From Reticulitermes lucifugus (taxonomy: Eukaryota > Arthropoda > Insecta > Blattodea > Rhinotermitidae): a stretch of 23,879 nucleotides of DNA. Within the stretch, counting starts at the first letter, position 1, and the number at the start of each line of letters is the position of its first letter. A program made the position numbers and the translations under genes. The stretch spans positions 14,924 through 38,802 of the forward strand of contig JAKCWW010004879.1 in NCBI GenBank assembly GCA_026260175.1, given 5' to 3'. Below, piece by piece: positions 1-8,556 of the stretch. The notes below the pieces were generated by a model. It did not search any database. It was not told where the DNA came from and was given only the letters and a program-made list of their open reading frames with translations.

Positions 1-350
1 TGCACAATAAGCCTTAAGGCTGCGGTGCGTCCGTAGCATCTGCTGCGGGGCCCTTCAAAAAAACGTACAGCATAACAATATCTGGAACTGCATTTATATA
101 CATACGAATATAACTACATGTTCCATGATTTAATCATAGTGTCCTACATTCTTGTTTTTTTATTTTATTAATTTATTTTTCAAAATTTTAATGTAAAAAT
201 CATCAACCGATTTCAGTGGCTGTTATGGGCTGAAGGGGAAATCACGTGCTTTTGTTATCATAATATCAATGAAATCTGTTTTTTAAATTTCGGTTTTGTG
301 AGGTTTGGAGGGCTGCAGCCCGGCATACCCCCCCCCCGGGTGCGCCCCTG
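1..350 (-). mobile_element. hAT-type MITE, copy 1 (one end outside or decayed)
   Basis: Bases from about 80 to 350 are the reverse complement of 6152 to about 6420. The right terminus, read on the minus strand, starts CAGGGGCGCACCCGGG at 350, nearly identical to the terminus at 6152. It is non-coding, AT-rich inside. The other terminus may be near position 20 (ctgcggtgcgtcc) but no 8-bp duplication is visible, so it may lie before the window. The bases directly after 350 read as the 3' part of a SINE, so the element seems to have inserted into one. Confidence 0.65.
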
Positions 351-430
351 AGTGGACCTATACCTCCACTCCCCCTATATGCTTCCATGGCTTTACTTTA
401 CCTTTTACTTGCTTCATCCATATTGGGGGC
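351..430 (+). repeat. 3' part of a tRNA-derived SINE (fragment)
   Basis: The stretch with ctatacctccactccccc, tgcttccatggc and ttaccttttact matches the tail of the full SINE copies at 5500-5815 (ctgtacctctacttcccc, tacatggcctgc, acttcaccttttact). Its 5' part is cut off by the hAT-type element that ends at 350. Both the insertion order and the family assignment rest on by-eye alignment. Confidence 0.5.
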
Positions 431-500
431 ATAAGTAGGCAGCAGGTAATCCCTCTACATATCTACCAGACTACACGGCGTCACATCTCAGAAGACCACT
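431..500 (+). repeat. Right arm of the foldback repeat family
   Basis: ggcagcaggt, then ctaccagactacacggcgtc and ctcagaagacc, follow in the same order as the right arms at 1515-1599, 2922-2997 and 22301-22377. The left arm is not visible. The SINE fragment abuts on the left, in the same relative place where a SINE splits the copy at 1181-1599. Confidence 0.55.
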
Positions 501-1178
501 CCTGACACCTGTAATTCCTGTTCCATGTTTACAGGATATCGCGATTTCAGTTTTGCCATAAAATACAGACATCGGAAGGTAGGAAATGACAGTGACCGCC
601 GTGGGCTCCGAGGCCTGTCTTCAAGGTGTTGCTCTGTGTGTGAGTTATCCTTGTCGTCCGGGCTGGGAGACTGTAGGAGGAATGTCGGCGACCCCACTAT
701 ATGAAGCCGATGTTACCAGAGGCGACCGGGCAATAACCTTTCTTAATTCTGCAGAGTGGGGCAACATACCGTAGTTGAATTCGGAATGTCAGTGTGCGCT
801 GCGATGTGAACTTTCCTTACAGCTTTGTTCACTTATCGTGTCTTCGCCCTCTTATTTATTTACGTATCCACGTATTTGTCTTTCTCTCTTTACATTTTCT
901 GCCACATTGCACTACTTCCCGTATTTTTAAGGAGAAACAGGACGACATTATTACCATGTATGTGTGTCCATGTCTGCCTTTTGAAACAAGACGGATTTAT
1001 GCATGAAACTTGATAAGAATATCATGCCATTAGACGCTCAGTCCACCTGTGTACTACTAAATTTCATATAATCAGTAAACAGTGCGAACTCCTGAAGTGG
1101 GAAAGACACCAGCACCTCGTAATGTAAAGCGTTGAAATTCGTTGCGGCAACACGTCCTAGAAGAAGAAGCAAATTTGA
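501..1178. other. No gene recognised; low-complexity intergenic DNA
   Basis: Only short open frames without family resemblance or consistent codon structure are present. I see no further repeat I can name. The phrase gagtggggcaacataccgta at 755-774 faintly recalls the SINE-like stretch near 3955 but is too short to call. Confidence 0.5.
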
Positions 1179-1180
1179 GG

Positions 1181-1599
1181 TCTTCTGAGTTCTGACACTG
1201 TGTAGTCTGGTAGGTAGTTACTAACGTTACTGAGTAGCGTCGTGCTTCCATATTCACTTCTACCCTGAGATAGAGGACGGCCGGGATAACGTAGTCGGTA
1301 TAGCGACTTGCTACGGGCTGGACGTTCTGGGGTTCGAACCCCGGTGATAGGGAGATTTTTCTTACCCATCCAGACCATCCCCGGGGTCCACCCAGCCTCC
1401 TGTGCAATGGGTACCGGGTCTCTTTCCCGGGGGTAAAGCGGCCGGGGCGTGGCGTTGACCACTCACCCCCACTAGTGCCTTTTGTGACTTCATGGCACGT
1501 TACAGGGAGAAATTTTCTACCTGAAGACAGAGGTAGCGTGTTCCTCCGAACGCTGGTATGTACTTACAAGACCACACAGTGTCACATCCTTAGAATATT
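1181..1599. repeat. Foldback repeat copy I, split by a SINE
   Basis: The left arm 1181-1270 (tcttctgagttctgacactg, tgtagtctggtaggta, aacgtt, gtgcttcc) is an imperfect reverse complement of the right arm 1515-1599 (gaggtagcgtgttcc, cgaacgctggta, ccacacagtgtcacatcct). A SINE fills 1271-1514. Without the SINE and its duplicated target the copy would be about 160 bases, like the intact copy at 22198-22377. Non-coding. Confidence 0.65.
1271..1514 (+). mobile_element. tRNA-derived SINE, near full length, with target duplication
   Basis: A pol III B box, GGTTCGAACCC, lies at 1331-1341, preceded by an A-box-like stretch near 1284-1305. The body shares with other copies tgggtaccgggtctctttcc, gggggtaaagcggccgggg and cgtggcgttgacca. 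Flanks ttctaccctgaga (1258-1270) and ttctacctgaaga (1515-1527) look like a slightly decayed target site duplication of about 13 bases. Family knowledge: such SINEs are pol III transcribed and moved by a partner LINE. Confidence 0.75.
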
Positions 1600-1771
1600 A
1601 CAATTTGTTGTTCTCTTTGCCTTTTTCCAATTGTGTTTTTTAGTTTTCCCTAGATTTAATCTTGAAAACTCATATACTCGAAATTATATACCTTATTTTA
1701 TCTGGCTCACGATGTCTGTGGAGTTGACAGTGGTCATGGATGTGTGCGACAAGTGGAAAGACTGCTTTACA

Positions 1772-2075
1772 GTGAGTTAGCCGGTTAGCCGTTTTAATAA
1801 CACAGTTGTCCAATTCTGTTGTCCTGCTTTCTATTGTGGTGGTACCGGATTCAAACCTTGGCCCGCGGACTAGTTTCGACTCAGGAATTTCACGGTTTTA
1901 CCCAGTCCATCCAGTTAAATAATGGTATAGTACGTCAGACTGGCCCACTGCCATTTCCTTCCACGTCAGTTGGTACCGGGGGTAAAGCAAAACGGGCGTG
2001 CTGAGTGGAGCTCTTCTCTCCCTACATGCCTGCCTTCATGGCAAGCACAGGGACAGTTTCACTTTTTAACCTTAT
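1772..2075 (+). mobile_element. tRNA-derived SINE, decayed copy
   Basis: The A-box-like gagttagccggttagccg at 1775-1792 and B box ggattcaaacc at 1847-1857 precede the family body: ttggtaccgggggtaaagca, gggcgtg, ctacatgcctgccttcatgg, and a pyrimidine-rich end. Divergence is larger than in the copies at 1271 and 5500, so it is older. The small open frames inside are not genes. Confidence 0.6.
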
Positions 2076-2578
2076 ACTGCTTCCTTCTACATCCTCTGTA
2101 GTTCATCTTTCACTCTTATCGTGCCGCTCGACGCCATACGGTTTCAGCAGCTGGCAGCGCCGTTACACGAAGCATATAAAGACGTAAACAGATTCCACCT
2201 GCACATCGCGAACGAGGCATCAGTGACCGCCCACTCTTCCCTGCAAGACACGTGCAAGTGATCGCGTCGTGTAACACTGCGCGACTAACGGAATCTCCGT
2301 CATGACCGGAACAACAGATCCATCGTAGCAGTCGTGAAGTGCACATCGCGGTGTTGTGGTGCGATTTCGGGTAGTGCAGCGTTCTGATTGTGGTTGGTGT
2401 TCACAACACAGTGCTTCAGTTTCTGTCTACTAGATGATCTGTGGTATCTGTCTCCTATCCAGTGACGTACACCGGCTTTGTATGTGCTGGACACTCGGTT
2501 TTTTGTGCTAACGGAAGAACAGGGAATGAGAGTGCAAGTTGTGATGTTTTAAGGGCGGTGAACGTGCTTATTGAGGCA
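2076..2578. other. No gene recognised
   Basis: No open frame here resembles a known family. A TATA-like catataaag at 2171-2179 stands before a GC-richer stretch; it could be a relic promoter of a retroelement or chance. Nothing else is supported. Confidence 0.4.
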
Positions 2579-2997
2579 GTCTGCTGTATGGCACAGTGTA
2601 ATCTGGTAGGTACAGGGGTGTAGGTGGGGGCTGAGGCGAGTGGTGCGACCGCCCCGGGCGAATGGGCGGCAAAATGAACATTGTAAAATAAAAAAAAAAT
2701 GACTTTCTGAGCTCAGAAAGTTTCAAATTATTGAGCCGAATAAAAGGAAACTCAACTAATTGTGGTTTTTTTGAAAGTCCAGAATTTGTGTTAGGGGCTG
2801 CCATTGTGATTACTCGCCCCAATCGCCAAAAAGCCTAGCTACACCACTGGGGTGAGTACAACATTTCGGAAGAACACAGTACTTCCATCTTATGGTCAGA
2901 ACTGACTTACAAGAATGCCCGCAAGATGGAGGAAGTGCGTTGCTTGAAATGTAGGGATTCGCGTACCAGACTGTACGGCGTAATAATTCAGAAGACT
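2579..2997. repeat. Foldback repeat copy II, split by a hAT-like MITE
   Basis: The left arm begins 2579-2612 (gctgtatggcacagtgtaat, ctggtaggta) and resumes after the MITE at 2851-2902 (acatttcggaagaacacagt, acttccatctt). The right arm is 2922-2997 (aagatggaggaagtgcgttg, cttgaaatgt, taccagactgtacggcgtaa, cagaagac). The inner arms pair over about 30 bases with mismatches. Without the MITE the copy is about 175 bases. Confidence 0.65.
2613..2850. mobile_element. Short hAT-like MITE inside foldback copy II
   Basis: The ends are imperfect inverted repeats: CAGGGGTGTAGGTGGGGG at the left, and CAGTGGTGTAGCTAGGC on the minus strand from 2849. Flanks ggtaggta (2605-2612) and ggtgagta (2851-2858) match at 6 of 8 bases, as for a decayed 8-bp hAT duplication. 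The length is about 238 bases with no coding capacity. Inside lies a perfect 20-bp palindrome at 2702-2721. The family is unlike the MITE at 6152. Confidence 0.6.
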
Positions 2998-3829
2998 GAA
3001 AAGTTCAGGAATATTCGGATTCCATACATGTAGGGAATTTCTTGCTTGACACAGAGATTCTGAAGTTTTGAAGAGGGAGTCGGTGAACTACCAGGTCGTT
3101 AGAAATAATTATGCTGTTGACATGCATGTGCATATGAATAATGGCGGTTATGCTCCACGTGAGACGTCTTCGTGTAAAGCGTCCGTTATTTTCGTCCGGT
3201 TTCACCCTAATTTGGACTGAGTGAACAAGTTTTAGTCGAATGTGAAATTTCATGAAGATTAAAATCCTCTGGGGTATGACGCCGTGTTGATTGTTCAGCT
3301 GTTCTCCAGGTGTTACATACAGACTGGCTTAGCGAAGTTAGAAACTACAGCGCGTTATTTTACACACAAAAACGGGTGCACGTACTGTGCGTGCATGTAA
3401 CAAAGACTCAGTTACGTGCTGACGTGCCTGACAGGGACTTTACTGGCCTGGGTTCGTTTATTGACAGAGGAGTTGCGGTTTTTTGTGTACCCTATCGAGG
3501 TGTGTATTGCGACTTGTTCTGTCTGCTGTCGAGTGGGTACTGACAACTTCGATAGGAGGTAAACACAACTACAGCTGGAAGCTACCGAGCAGAATAAATG
3601 GCCACATTTTCTACACAGAGCTGAGATCAGAAAAACGTTAATAAAATAGACGTGATTTTGAATTCTGATTGCCAATATTGGCCCATTTTATCGCCCTGTG
3701 ATTTATTTCGTTTTCTTGGCGCGGACGAACCAGTTTAGTATCGGGCTGAAGGAACTGGCCAGCCCGTAAGGAACTACCGTTTTCCCGGGCGGAAGATTGT
3801 ACTACGAACCTGCTCGGGCAACCTCCCTG
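2998..3829. other. No gene recognised; one possible foldback arm
   Basis: Open frames are short, overlap on both strands and match nothing I know. At 3266-3295 cctctggggtatgacgccgt resembles the outer part of a foldback left arm, without a visible partner. The remainder shows no repeat or signal I can support. Confidence 0.4.
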
Positions 3830-3975
3830 TTTCGACGCCTTTCTGGTATAGTCCAAACTTGTAAAATTCTGCATTCGTGTTCGGGACGTACCGGCTTCAA
3901 ATCTCAGCGAAGACTGACTTTTCTTTCTTTGATTTTTTTCCGGGCGCATTTCCGGGATATTGCCCCACGTAATGT
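3830..3975 (+). repeat. Possible second tRNA-derived SINE type (decayed)
   Basis: A B-box-like ggcttcaaatc at 3892-3902 is followed by a pyrimidine run and gggcgcatttccgggatatt, an order seen in arthropod SINEs of another class. It lacks the body shared by the main SINE family here. The minus-strand frames over it are not genes. Weakly supported. Confidence 0.35.
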
Positions 3976-4696
3976 ACTTGTACAACTTTGTGGCGGTTAT
4001 ACATCAACATTAGTGAAGATTTTTCTCTGATAGTTGTCCACTGTGTAAGAGAAATGCGAACAAAAGTTTGGTTGGAACTCCAGAAGGAAATACACCTAAT
4101 CTGCATGGATGGAATAATGTTATAATGATCTTGAAGAAGAAAAAAAATGGATGGTGTGGGTAGTGTTAGCTGGCTGAAGACAGAGACTAGTGGTGGGCTG
4201 TTTTGAACGTGGTAATGAACATTTGGGTTCCGCAAAAGGTGAGGAATTTATTGACTGGGTGAAGGGCTGTTAGTTTCTGAAGAACGACTCTTATATGGGG
4301 ACTGCTAGGTAGCTGTCAATTCTGTGCATACATCATACTTCGGGTAGAATCAAAGAGGGGGACTGTGTGGTGACTTGGATTCGACTGGCACTTAACAGTA
4401 CTGGGGTAAACGCTACACTACACGCACACAACACAAAAATCGTATATAGAACTCTGCACGTAAATATTACTGATTTGTCGGAACCCGGAAGTAGCCTACA
4501 TATAAAAGATACACTGTCATATGCAGTCAGTCACTGGACAGCGTCCGAACGACGATTGTCACACAGCATCTTTCAAATACAGCATGGCCGCCTTATCTCT
4601 ATACTGCCGTTAGATTCCCATTACTTCTGCTCTATTGTAACAAATACACTCAGAAGAGCGTCATTAAATAATCCAAAAATCTTCCACTTTTAGATC
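3976..4696. other. No gene recognised; open frame at 4367-4693 of unknown status
   Basis: A plus-strand frame of 108 codons at 4367-4693 starts MVTWIRLALNSTGVNATLHA and has no family resemblance that I recognise. A TATA-like acatataaaaga at 4499-4510 lies inside it, which fits a retroelement LTR relic or chance better than a gene. No paired LTR was seen. Confidence 0.3.
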
Positions 4697-4850
4697 CAGA
4701 ATTTCGTGGTTATGACATCATGCAGTCTGGTTGTTACAGACGTTTCGGAAGAACCTACTGTCTATATTCTCTCCTGAAGATGGAGGTAGCAGGTTCTTTC
4801 GAAACGTTGGCATCACATACCAGAAGACTGTAATCTATACAAGTGTCAAT
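4697..4850. repeat. Foldback repeat copy III
   Basis: The centre is clear: acgtttcggaagaacctact at 4739-4758 pairs with ggtagcaggttctttcgaaa at 4784-4803, leaving about 25 bases between. Outside, gtggttatgacatcatgcag and tctggttgttac match left-arm order, and cacataccagaagactg the right arm. The outer edges are approximate. Confidence 0.6.
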
Positions 4851-5499
4851 CATAAAATAGGATAATTATAAGATTCAGCTTTTGTTAGTGCTGTAGTTGA
4901 ACTGTCGTTTGCTTGTAATGAACTCAAGCGCGAACGTGCATCAGCAAAGTGTAGTCCACGAGGTGGTTCAGATTTTTAACAACAGAACAACTCTTTTATC
5001 GCTCACGAAACGGCAATTTGTCGTAACCCACACAATTCGTCAAACTAAGATTCCCGCATTACTAGACAGTTGTGTTACAAACACATCTTCTGTCAAATGT
5101 CGTGTCCACAAAAAACAATTGCTTGTCCTTATATTTTTGTAAAAATATAACATGCTTAAGTGTTGGTCTATTGAGGATCGGTCAAGTTTTTGTTTCTGTA
5201 AAATTGCTGTTTCATGAGCGTTATCAATTATTATTTCTAGAAAGCATTACAATAAATAAGCATCGAGATTTTGAGGGAAATGCAGGATATGGGATCCTAT
5301 TTACTACTTGGGCTTGCAGTAGGCCTCCATGCAAGTGGATATCAGAAGTGCAGTGAGGTACACTGCATATCCATTTTGATGCTTGTCGTAATAATGCCGC
5401 GACATTTTTAAATGGCCTCACACATCACTACACTTCGAAACCGATTCGCGTAACAGCAGGCAAGGCAGCGCTCGTTGCTATTCCAATTTGCTGTTAACC
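4851..5499. other. No gene recognised
   Basis: Several short frames (for example 4897-5142 plus, 5224-5421 minus) show no known domain. A small imperfect hairpin, tggatatcagaagtgcagtg then tacactgcatatcca, lies near 5337-5374. I see nothing else to report. Confidence 0.4.
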
Positions 5500-5815
5500 G
5501 GGATCCATGCTTTTTAGTTCAGGGTATTGCAGTTACAGGTTGTTACTCGCTGTGTTTAGAGAAGGTACCGGGGATCGAATTCGGTGGGAGCGAGATTTTC
5601 CGTACCTGTCCAGATCTGCCCTGGGGCCCACCCAGCATCCTGTACAATGGGTACCGGGTCTTTTTCCTGGGGGTAAAGCGGCCGGGCGTGGCGTTGACCA
5701 TCCACCCCCTCTAGCGCCGAGGTTAAAGAAAGAGTAGAGCTGTACCTCTACTTCCCCACTGGGCCTACATGGCCTGCTCTAGGGCGAACTTTATCGTTAC
5801 TTCACCTTTTACTGA
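5500..5815 (+). mobile_element. tRNA-derived SINE, long copy next to a transposase relic
   Basis: B box ggatcgaattc is at 5572-5582. The body follows: cagatctgccctggggccca, caatgggtaccgggtctttt, gggggtaaagcggccggg, cgtggcgttgacca, then agcgccgaggttaaagaaag and the ctacatggcctgc tail ending acttcacctttt. It is the most complete tail in the window. It abuts the Tc1-like transposase relic, which resumes at about 5817, so the SINE probably cut or inserted into that gene. The target duplication is not clear. Confidence 0.7.
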
Positions 5816-5816
5816 A

Positions 5817-6895
5817 CATTATTAGCGGTGCGGGCCGTACCAGTGTCCTGCTAAAAAGAAAAAAACATAGGTTCTCTCTTAATCGGAAGGGCTTCAAAAA
5901 ATGGTGTCAGAATATGTGTTACATATCTGTATGATTTTTTGATCTCAGGAAAAAGAAGTGGTGCCTGTAATCGTAGCTGCCCTTGTAGCACACCACGCAC
6001 CAACCTTAACATCATGTAATGGCACCTTGTGGATTGTATGCACACTGTACCTGTTATTCCGAGTTTCACGTGTCCAGTGAGATGAAACAACGCTTCATCA
6101 CTAAAGAGAATGAGTGTGGGGTTAATTTCTCCAGCTTACGTATCCTGAAGGCAGGGGCGCACCCAGGGAGTGCTGCCGGGCTGCAGCCCCCCAAACCCCC
6201 CAAAATCCCCAAAACCGAAATTTAAAAAACACTTATCTTAAGTTTTACATGATTTACCCTTCAGTCAAAATCAGCTACTGAAATCGGCTGATGACTAGTA
6301 CATTGGAATTTTGAAAAATAAATTAATAAAAAAAAACAAGAAGGTTGGACACTGTGATTGAGTCATGGAACATGTAGTTATATTTGTATGTATATAAATG
6401 CAGTTGCAAACAGTGTCTGTTACAGTTATACTTACAACATGATTTGTAACCTAATTTTTAAAACCAAACATAAATTATGTGTAGCATCAGAGGGCAGCAC
6501 CTGGGTGTGCACCTGCCTGAAGGTACCAGTTAGCCAAGCTCAGTGTTGCTTCATGATCTGTGTCACAGAGTCTTACATGCATGCAAAAGCTATTGCTTTT
6601 CGTGGCCACAGTCATTTTCTGTGCAAGTCGTGCCGAATTGTTTCTTAGATGTGCCTCCAGTCGATCAATAATTTCATCCAGTTTCTCCTAAGTCAGAACA
6701 TGTCTTCTGCGTTTTCTTTTACTGTCTAAAATGGAACCTGTTGCCCGAAAACTTTTCATGTACATGTAAATTGTTTTGTGGAAGTGGCGAATCCCGTCAT
6801 TTTCTTCTGAATTTAGGATGATACTTCTTGTAGGAACTGTAGTTAGTGTTTGTATCACACAGCCATTCGTAGAGTGACTGGATGAGTAAAGAGGG
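5817..6895 (-). pseudogene. Tc1/mariner-superfamily transposase relic, interrupted by a hAT MITE
   Basis: Read on the minus strand from about 6890, pieces in several frames line up with the insect transposase type having a helix-turn-helix N-terminus: YKKYHPKFRRK, SFRATGSILDSKRKRRRHVL, EKLDEIIDRLEAHLRNNSAR and SLANWYLQ. After the MITE (6152-6515 plus duplication) come NPTLILFSDEALFHLTGHV (first catalytic Asp in SDEA), RYVTHILTPFFE, and QDTGTARTANNV (second Asp). The third Asp region is lost where the SINE at 5500-5815 abuts. Stops and frameshifts are many, so it is dead. Assigned by remembered family patterns; the exact family is uncertain. Confidence 0.7.
6152..6515. mobile_element. hAT-type MITE, copy 2, with perfect 8-bp duplication
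   Basis: Left end CAGGGGCGCACCCAGG..TGCTGCC and, on the minus strand from 6515, CAGGTGCACACCCAGGTGCTGCC form terminal inverted repeats. The 8-bp flanks cctgaagg at 6144-6151 and 6516-6523 are identical, the hAT hallmark. The length is 364 bases; it is AT-rich and codes for nothing. It is inverted relative to copy 1 at the start of the window. Confidence 0.85.
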
Positions 6896-7253
6896 ACCTC
6901 GCAACCCCTCCGATAAGTAGCGTGGAAACGAGCCAGTTAGTGGGCTTGGTGTATAACATAGGGTACCAGGGGATGTGACTAAAGATTGTGGCCATTTAAA
7001 ATAATGACATTGTATTTTGAGAATCAGAGTTGAGAATTTTCTGTTAGGTTTAGGCCTAGTCGTTAAAACCGCTAGGAACCTAATATGGTGGAGTGGACAT
7101 TGGGGGGAGGAGATAAGTGAAGGGATAGTACTTAAAATTAGGCCATGACTGCTTCCCCTCCACTTCCTGTCCAATTCATTTATCATGTCATCGTCAAACC
7201 CACATGGTTTGACAGTGCCGTTCAGTAACTAACTCCAGGTATGTGACCCTGGC
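6896..7253. other. No gene recognised
   Basis: A minus-strand frame (6797-7186, 129 codons) overlaps the start of the transposase relic but its body has no known domain and is Pro/Ser-rich in a way typical of non-coding frames. It is not supported as a gene. Confidence 0.4.
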
Positions 7254-7630
7254 TTACCGGACTGTCATTTTGACAAACTGCATTTGTAAACGTTTAACCC
7301 TTTGAAGCTTCAATTGTAAGTAACTCCTTGGAGTAGAGTTGTTCTTTAGAAGCTTATAGTTCCTCAGCTGGCTAAGAAATTCCCCGCATTTTATAGACCA
7401 CCTGACTGGCCTTTCCCTATAGGTTTCTCTACCTGAACTCTGCATGCATATCTCTTCCCTCCCACACATGCCACCTGCCTTGTCCATCTGATCCTCCATG
7501 ATTTGATTACCCTGACATCTGGTGAGAAGTATAAATGAAGTTCCTCGTTATACAAATTTCCCCAGCCTGTTGTTTCTACCTCTCTCTTCATACAAATATT
7601 GTCCCCAGAAGCATGGATTTTATGTAAATA
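7254..7630 (-). pseudogene. 3' end of a LINE reverse transcriptase (RTE- or jockey-like), broken
   Basis: On the minus strand, EVETTGWGNLYNEELHLYFS followed by VIKSWRIRWTRQVACVGGKR and VQVEKPIGKGQSGGL match the C-terminal region common in insect non-LTR reverse transcriptases (usual form RRMRWAGHVARMGE ... VGKPEGKRPLGRPRRRW). The next part, in another frame, NAGNFLAS then a short tail, fits the usual 3' end. No catalytic domain is present. This is a 5'-truncated dead copy, as is typical for LINEs. It could have supplied enzyme to SINEs only in intact relatives. Confidence 0.65.
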
Positions 7631-8257
7631 TGTAAACTTAAGTCTCTATCTCACAGCAAATGCACTCCTTCTCTGAGAAACCAACCAGTTAATGCTAGGG
7701 AAATAATCTCTCTTTGTTGTGACGATCATATGAACACACAGTCTGTGAACAAAATGCACTGAGTTCTAATGTTAAAGCAGGTGATGCGTGCAGTTATTGT
7801 TGTGCTTTCGAGGTTTATGGACATCTTTTTCGTGATCAGGTGCTCTGGCATATTTCAGCTCAGAAGACAATACAAGCTGAGAGCATTTTGCATGGGCAGT
7901 CAGCGCTTAACTTCTTCATTTACATGTATCAGGGATGAAAATACAAGTTCTGCAGTTCATGAACAGTGGTTGACAGTGTGAAAATGTGTCACAAACTTAC
8001 AGGAAAGCATGAGCATCATACATATCAAAATTAATAGCAACAACTACAGTGTGAAACGTGTCCCTACTGAACATGCATTTAATGTAATAACGCAGAAGCA
8101 ATGATGGACAAAGAAGTCCAAAATTTGACTGATATAGTTGTAATGCATATTTTCCACGTAAATTATAATTTCTCATCACATTATGCAAATTCTGAAGCCA
8201 CAAACTGACATGTTTCTGCACTACCAAACTGACGAATAACCGAACACAAACTGCGTA
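7631..8257. promoter_or_regulatory. Region upstream of MTP; promoter expected but not recognised
   Basis: It is free of recognisable transposons, in contrast to what lies before 7630. No convincing TATA box, initiator or CpG-rich stretch stands out. As it immediately precedes the first coding exon, the promoter and 5' UTR probably lie here unless an upstream non-coding exon exists. Confidence 0.3.
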
Positions 8258-8290
8258 ATGATGCCGACACTGTGTCAGTCGTCATGCTGA
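8258..8290 (+). promoter_or_regulatory. Upstream open reading frame overlapping the MTP start
   Basis: Two adjacent ATG codons at 8258 and 8261 open a ten-codon frame (MMPTLCQSSC) that ends at the TGA of 8288-8290, seven bases past the first base of the presumed MTP ATG at 8284. It is in a different frame from MTP. If the transcript begins upstream of 8258, ribosomes would meet this frame first. Whether it lies in the mRNA is unknown, because no clear TATA box or initiator was recognised. Confidence 0.4.
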
Positions 8291-8556
8291 GGATGGTGGC
8301 AGCACTACTGTTGCTATGGCCACTGATCTGTTACGGCTTCGTGCTTCTGTCATTCCCAGCTGCTGGTTCTGCCGCCGCATCCAGGCAGTTCCAGCTCGGT
8401 GCCGGTTATTCTTACCGCCTTGAGAGCACTGTGCTACTGAACGAGGCGGGGCCCCGAGTTGGGAAGGATGTTGGTTATCTGGTGACCGCTACCCTTAGTG
8501 TCGGGGTGCTATGGCAGAGCCCTTATGACCACAACGATAAACTACTACAATTACAG
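8284..8556 (+). CDS. Mtp: MTP exon 1: start codon, signal peptide, first beta-strands
   Basis: This exon gives residues 1-91. I chose ATG 8284 because it is the first ATG in a frame open from 8233 and it directly precedes a long hydrophobic stretch (MLRMVAALLLLWPLICYGF, then an Ala/Ser-rich segment), read as an ER signal peptide. A second in-frame ATG at 8293 is possible. The mature part begins near QFQLGAGYSYRLESTVLLNE, matching the start of the MTP lipid-transfer domain. The exon ends LLQLQ with donor cag|gtcagt, phase 0. Reading on through the donor gives a stop at 8632, so splicing is needed. The Ala-rich segment after the hydrophobic core makes the exact cleavage site unclear. Confidence 0.88.

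Noticed and set aside
305..1013. Short plus-strand frames (66, 62, 70, 62 codons)
   Set aside because: They overlap repeats or each other in different frames, and show no family resemblance or splice logic.
1284..1345. tRNA gene
   Set aside because: The A-box-like and B-box (GGTTCGAACCC) signals belong to a SINE with shared body at five or more places; no acceptor stem or cloverleaf was seen.
6797..7186. 129-codon minus-strand frame as a gene
   Set aside because: Only its last part (YKKYHPKFRRK) is meaningful, and that belongs to the transposase relic in a broken frame; the rest has no domain.
8272..8283. MTP start at the GTG of 8272
   Set aside because: Non-ATG starts are rare in insects; ATG at 8284 is in frame four codons later and directly precedes the signal peptide.
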